A stretch of 51,122 nucleotides of DNA from Chitinophaga pinensis (GTDB taxonomy: Bacteria > Pseudomonadota > Gammaproteobacteria > Burkholderiales > SG8-41), in assembly GCA_943329075.2 (NCBI GenBank), contig CALQCM020000004.1, positions 1 through 51,122 of the forward strand. The letters are read 5' to 3'. The notes beneath the pieces are model-generated. The model saw only the letters and a list, made by a program, of their open reading frames with translations, ran no database searches and had not been told where the DNA came from. Below are positions 50,193 to 51,122 of this stretch, piece after piece; position 1 is the stretch's first letter, and the number at the start of each line of letters is the position of its first letter. Both the position numbers and the translations under genes were made by a program.

Positions 50193-51122
50193 CTACATTC
50201 GTTCAAACACCGCTGCAATGCCCTGACCGCCGCCGATGCACATGGTGACCAGCGCGTAGCGTCCGCCGCTGCGATGCAGTTCGTAAATCGCTTTCACCGT
50301 CAGCAGCGCACCGGTGGCGCCGATCGGATGTCCGAGGCCGACCGCACCACCGTTCGGATTGGTTTTTGCCGGATCGAAATGCAGATCGCAGGCCACCGCC
50401 ATCGCCTGCACGGCGAAGGCTTCGTTGGCCTCGACCACGTCGATGTCGCTGATCTTGAGGCCGGCGCGTGCGAGCGCCTGCGTGCACGCCGGCACCGGGC
50501 CGATGCCCATGATTTTCGGATCGACGCCGGCAATGCCGTACGAGACCAGCCGCGCCATCGGTTTCAAGCCCTGCTTTTCCGCCGCGGCTTTTTCCATCAG
50601 CACCACGGCGGCGGCGCCGTCGTTGATGCCTGAGGCGTTGCCGGCGGTTACCGAACCGTCTTTCTTGAAGGCGGCGCGCAGTTTGGCCATGCCCTCGATC
50701 GTCGCATCGGCGCGCGGATGTTCGTCCTTGTCGAACAGCGTGACGCCTTTGCGCGTCTTCAGTTCGACCGGCAGGATCTGGTCATTGAAGTAGCCTTTTT
50801 CAATTGCGGCAATAGCGCGGCGATGGCTCTCGACCGCGAAGGCATCCTGTGCCTCGCGCGTGATTTTCCATTGCGTGGCGATATTCTCGGCGGTAATGCC
50901 CATGTGCACGGTTTCAAACGGATCGGTCAGCGCACCGACCATCATGTCGACGACGGTGGCGTCTCCCATGCGCTGGCCCGTGCGCAGCGTCGGCAGCAGG
51001 TAGCCGCCGCGGCTCATCGATTCGGCGCCGCCGCCGATGGCGATGTCGGCGTCGCCGAGTTTGATCATCTGCGCGGCGCTGACGATCGCCTGCATGCCGC
51101 TGCCGCACAACCGGTTGACGCC
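50193..51122 (-). CDS. Acetyl-CoA acetyltransferase / thiolase (5' end outside the window)
   Basis: C-terminal 309 residues of a thiolase; the frame is still open at the window edge, so roughly the first 80-90 residues are missing. The acyl-accepting cysteine is in N-R-L-C-G-S-G-M-Q at the very start. The histidine is in G-H-P-I-G-A-T-G-A and the second cysteine in M-C-I-G-G-G-Q-G. The protein ends with A-A-V-F-E-R-M. It condenses or cleaves acetoacetyl-CoA or longer 3-ketoacyl-CoA; PHA-linked PhaA and beta-oxidation FadA-type roles cannot be separated here. A PhaM-like gene is present 22 kb away. Confidence 0.92.
   Translation of the reverse strand, partial: GVNRLCGSGMQAIVSAAQMIKLGDADIAIGGGAESMSRGGYLLPTLRTGQRMGDATVVDMMVGALTDPFETVHMGITAENIATQWKITREAQDAFAVESHRRAIAAIEKGYFNDQILPVELKTRKGVTLFDKDEHPRADATIEGMAKLRAAFKKDGSVTAGNASGINDGAAAVVLMEKAAAEKQGLKPMARLVSYGIAGVDPKIMGIGPVPACTQALARAGLKISDIDVVEANEAFAVQAMAVACDLHFDPAKTNPNGGAVGLGHPIGATGALLTVKAIYELHRSGGRYALVTMCIGGGQGIAAVFERM

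Overview
The window is a stretch of a GC-rich bacterial chromosome, most likely from a betaproteobacterium near Burkholderiales. The pointers are four Bug/TctC-type periplasmic solute receptors, a PhaM-like PHA granule protein, a DUF3460-like and a DUF6494 protein, the order orn / M48 protease / pterin dehydratase / rsgA, and a MaeB malic enzyme next to a class I fumarase. This is inference from gene content; no marker gene for precise placement is present. I see no rRNA, CRISPR array, transposase or intact integrase, and one tRNA.

Layout. 0.2-4.6 kb: a tightly packed plus-strand run of an ornithine cyclodeaminase-family enzyme, an alpha/beta hydrolase, and two sugar-nucleotide genes (WbpP-type epimerase, TviB/WbpO-type 6-dehydrogenase) that together would give UDP-GalNAcA. 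4.64 kb: tRNA-Thr(UGU). 4.7-8.45 kb: a compositionally different stretch holding DUF2076, Bax-inhibitor-1 and Tim44-domain genes and a decayed nuclease. It is bounded by the tRNA and by a degenerate copy of the tRNA 3' end, so it looks like an eroded tRNA-integrated element. 8.7-13.5 kb: a four-gene Gld-type ABC export operon. 13.5-16.7 kb: a DUF3460-like mini-protein and three tandem Bug receptors. 16.7-22.8 kb: thioesterase and MFS (minus), a TPR-plus-glycosyltransferase-like fusion (plus), a UDP-glucuronate decarboxylase (minus), a 98-bp tandem repeat and a second MFS gene. 22.9-26.6 kb: a 2-hydroxyacid dehydrogenase, then an ECF sigma module (secreted protein, sigma factor, membrane anti-sigma-like protein, Cys-rich mini-protein) behind a possible autoregulated promoter. 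26.6-28.1 kb: a long leader with a consensus promoter and a perfect operator-like palindrome, a lytic transglycosylase and a PhaM-like protein. 28.2-34.9 kb: FAH-family hydrolase, prolyl iminopeptidase, maeB, fumarase and an SDR. 34.9-38.4 kb: Nudix CoA pyrophosphatase, patatin, DUF938 and CobD/CbiB-like proteins. 38.4-43.1 kb: fourth Bug gene, rsgA, pterin dehydratase, M48 protease, orn and a membrane-anchored retropepsin-like protease. 43.2-47.3 kb: a hybrid kinase with its own HPt domain, translationally coupled to a REC-GGDEF diguanylate cyclase. 47.5-51.1 kb: DUF6494 with pgi, an EI24 membrane protein and a thiolase cut by the window end.

How the genes fit together. The signalling pair at 43-47 kb reads as one phosphorelay ending in cyclic-di-GMP. 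The ECF cluster reads as an envelope-linked stress circuit. The sugar-nucleotide genes and the TPR/DxD protein point to surface glycan synthesis. MaeB and fumarase sit together as C4-acid metabolism. The candidates most worth a second look are the eroded element at tRNA-Thr, the ECF module with its candidate promoter, the TPR-glycosyltransferase fusion beside UDP-xylose synthase, the 98-bp repeat whose last partial copy supplies a promoter -35 box, and the transglycosylase leader.
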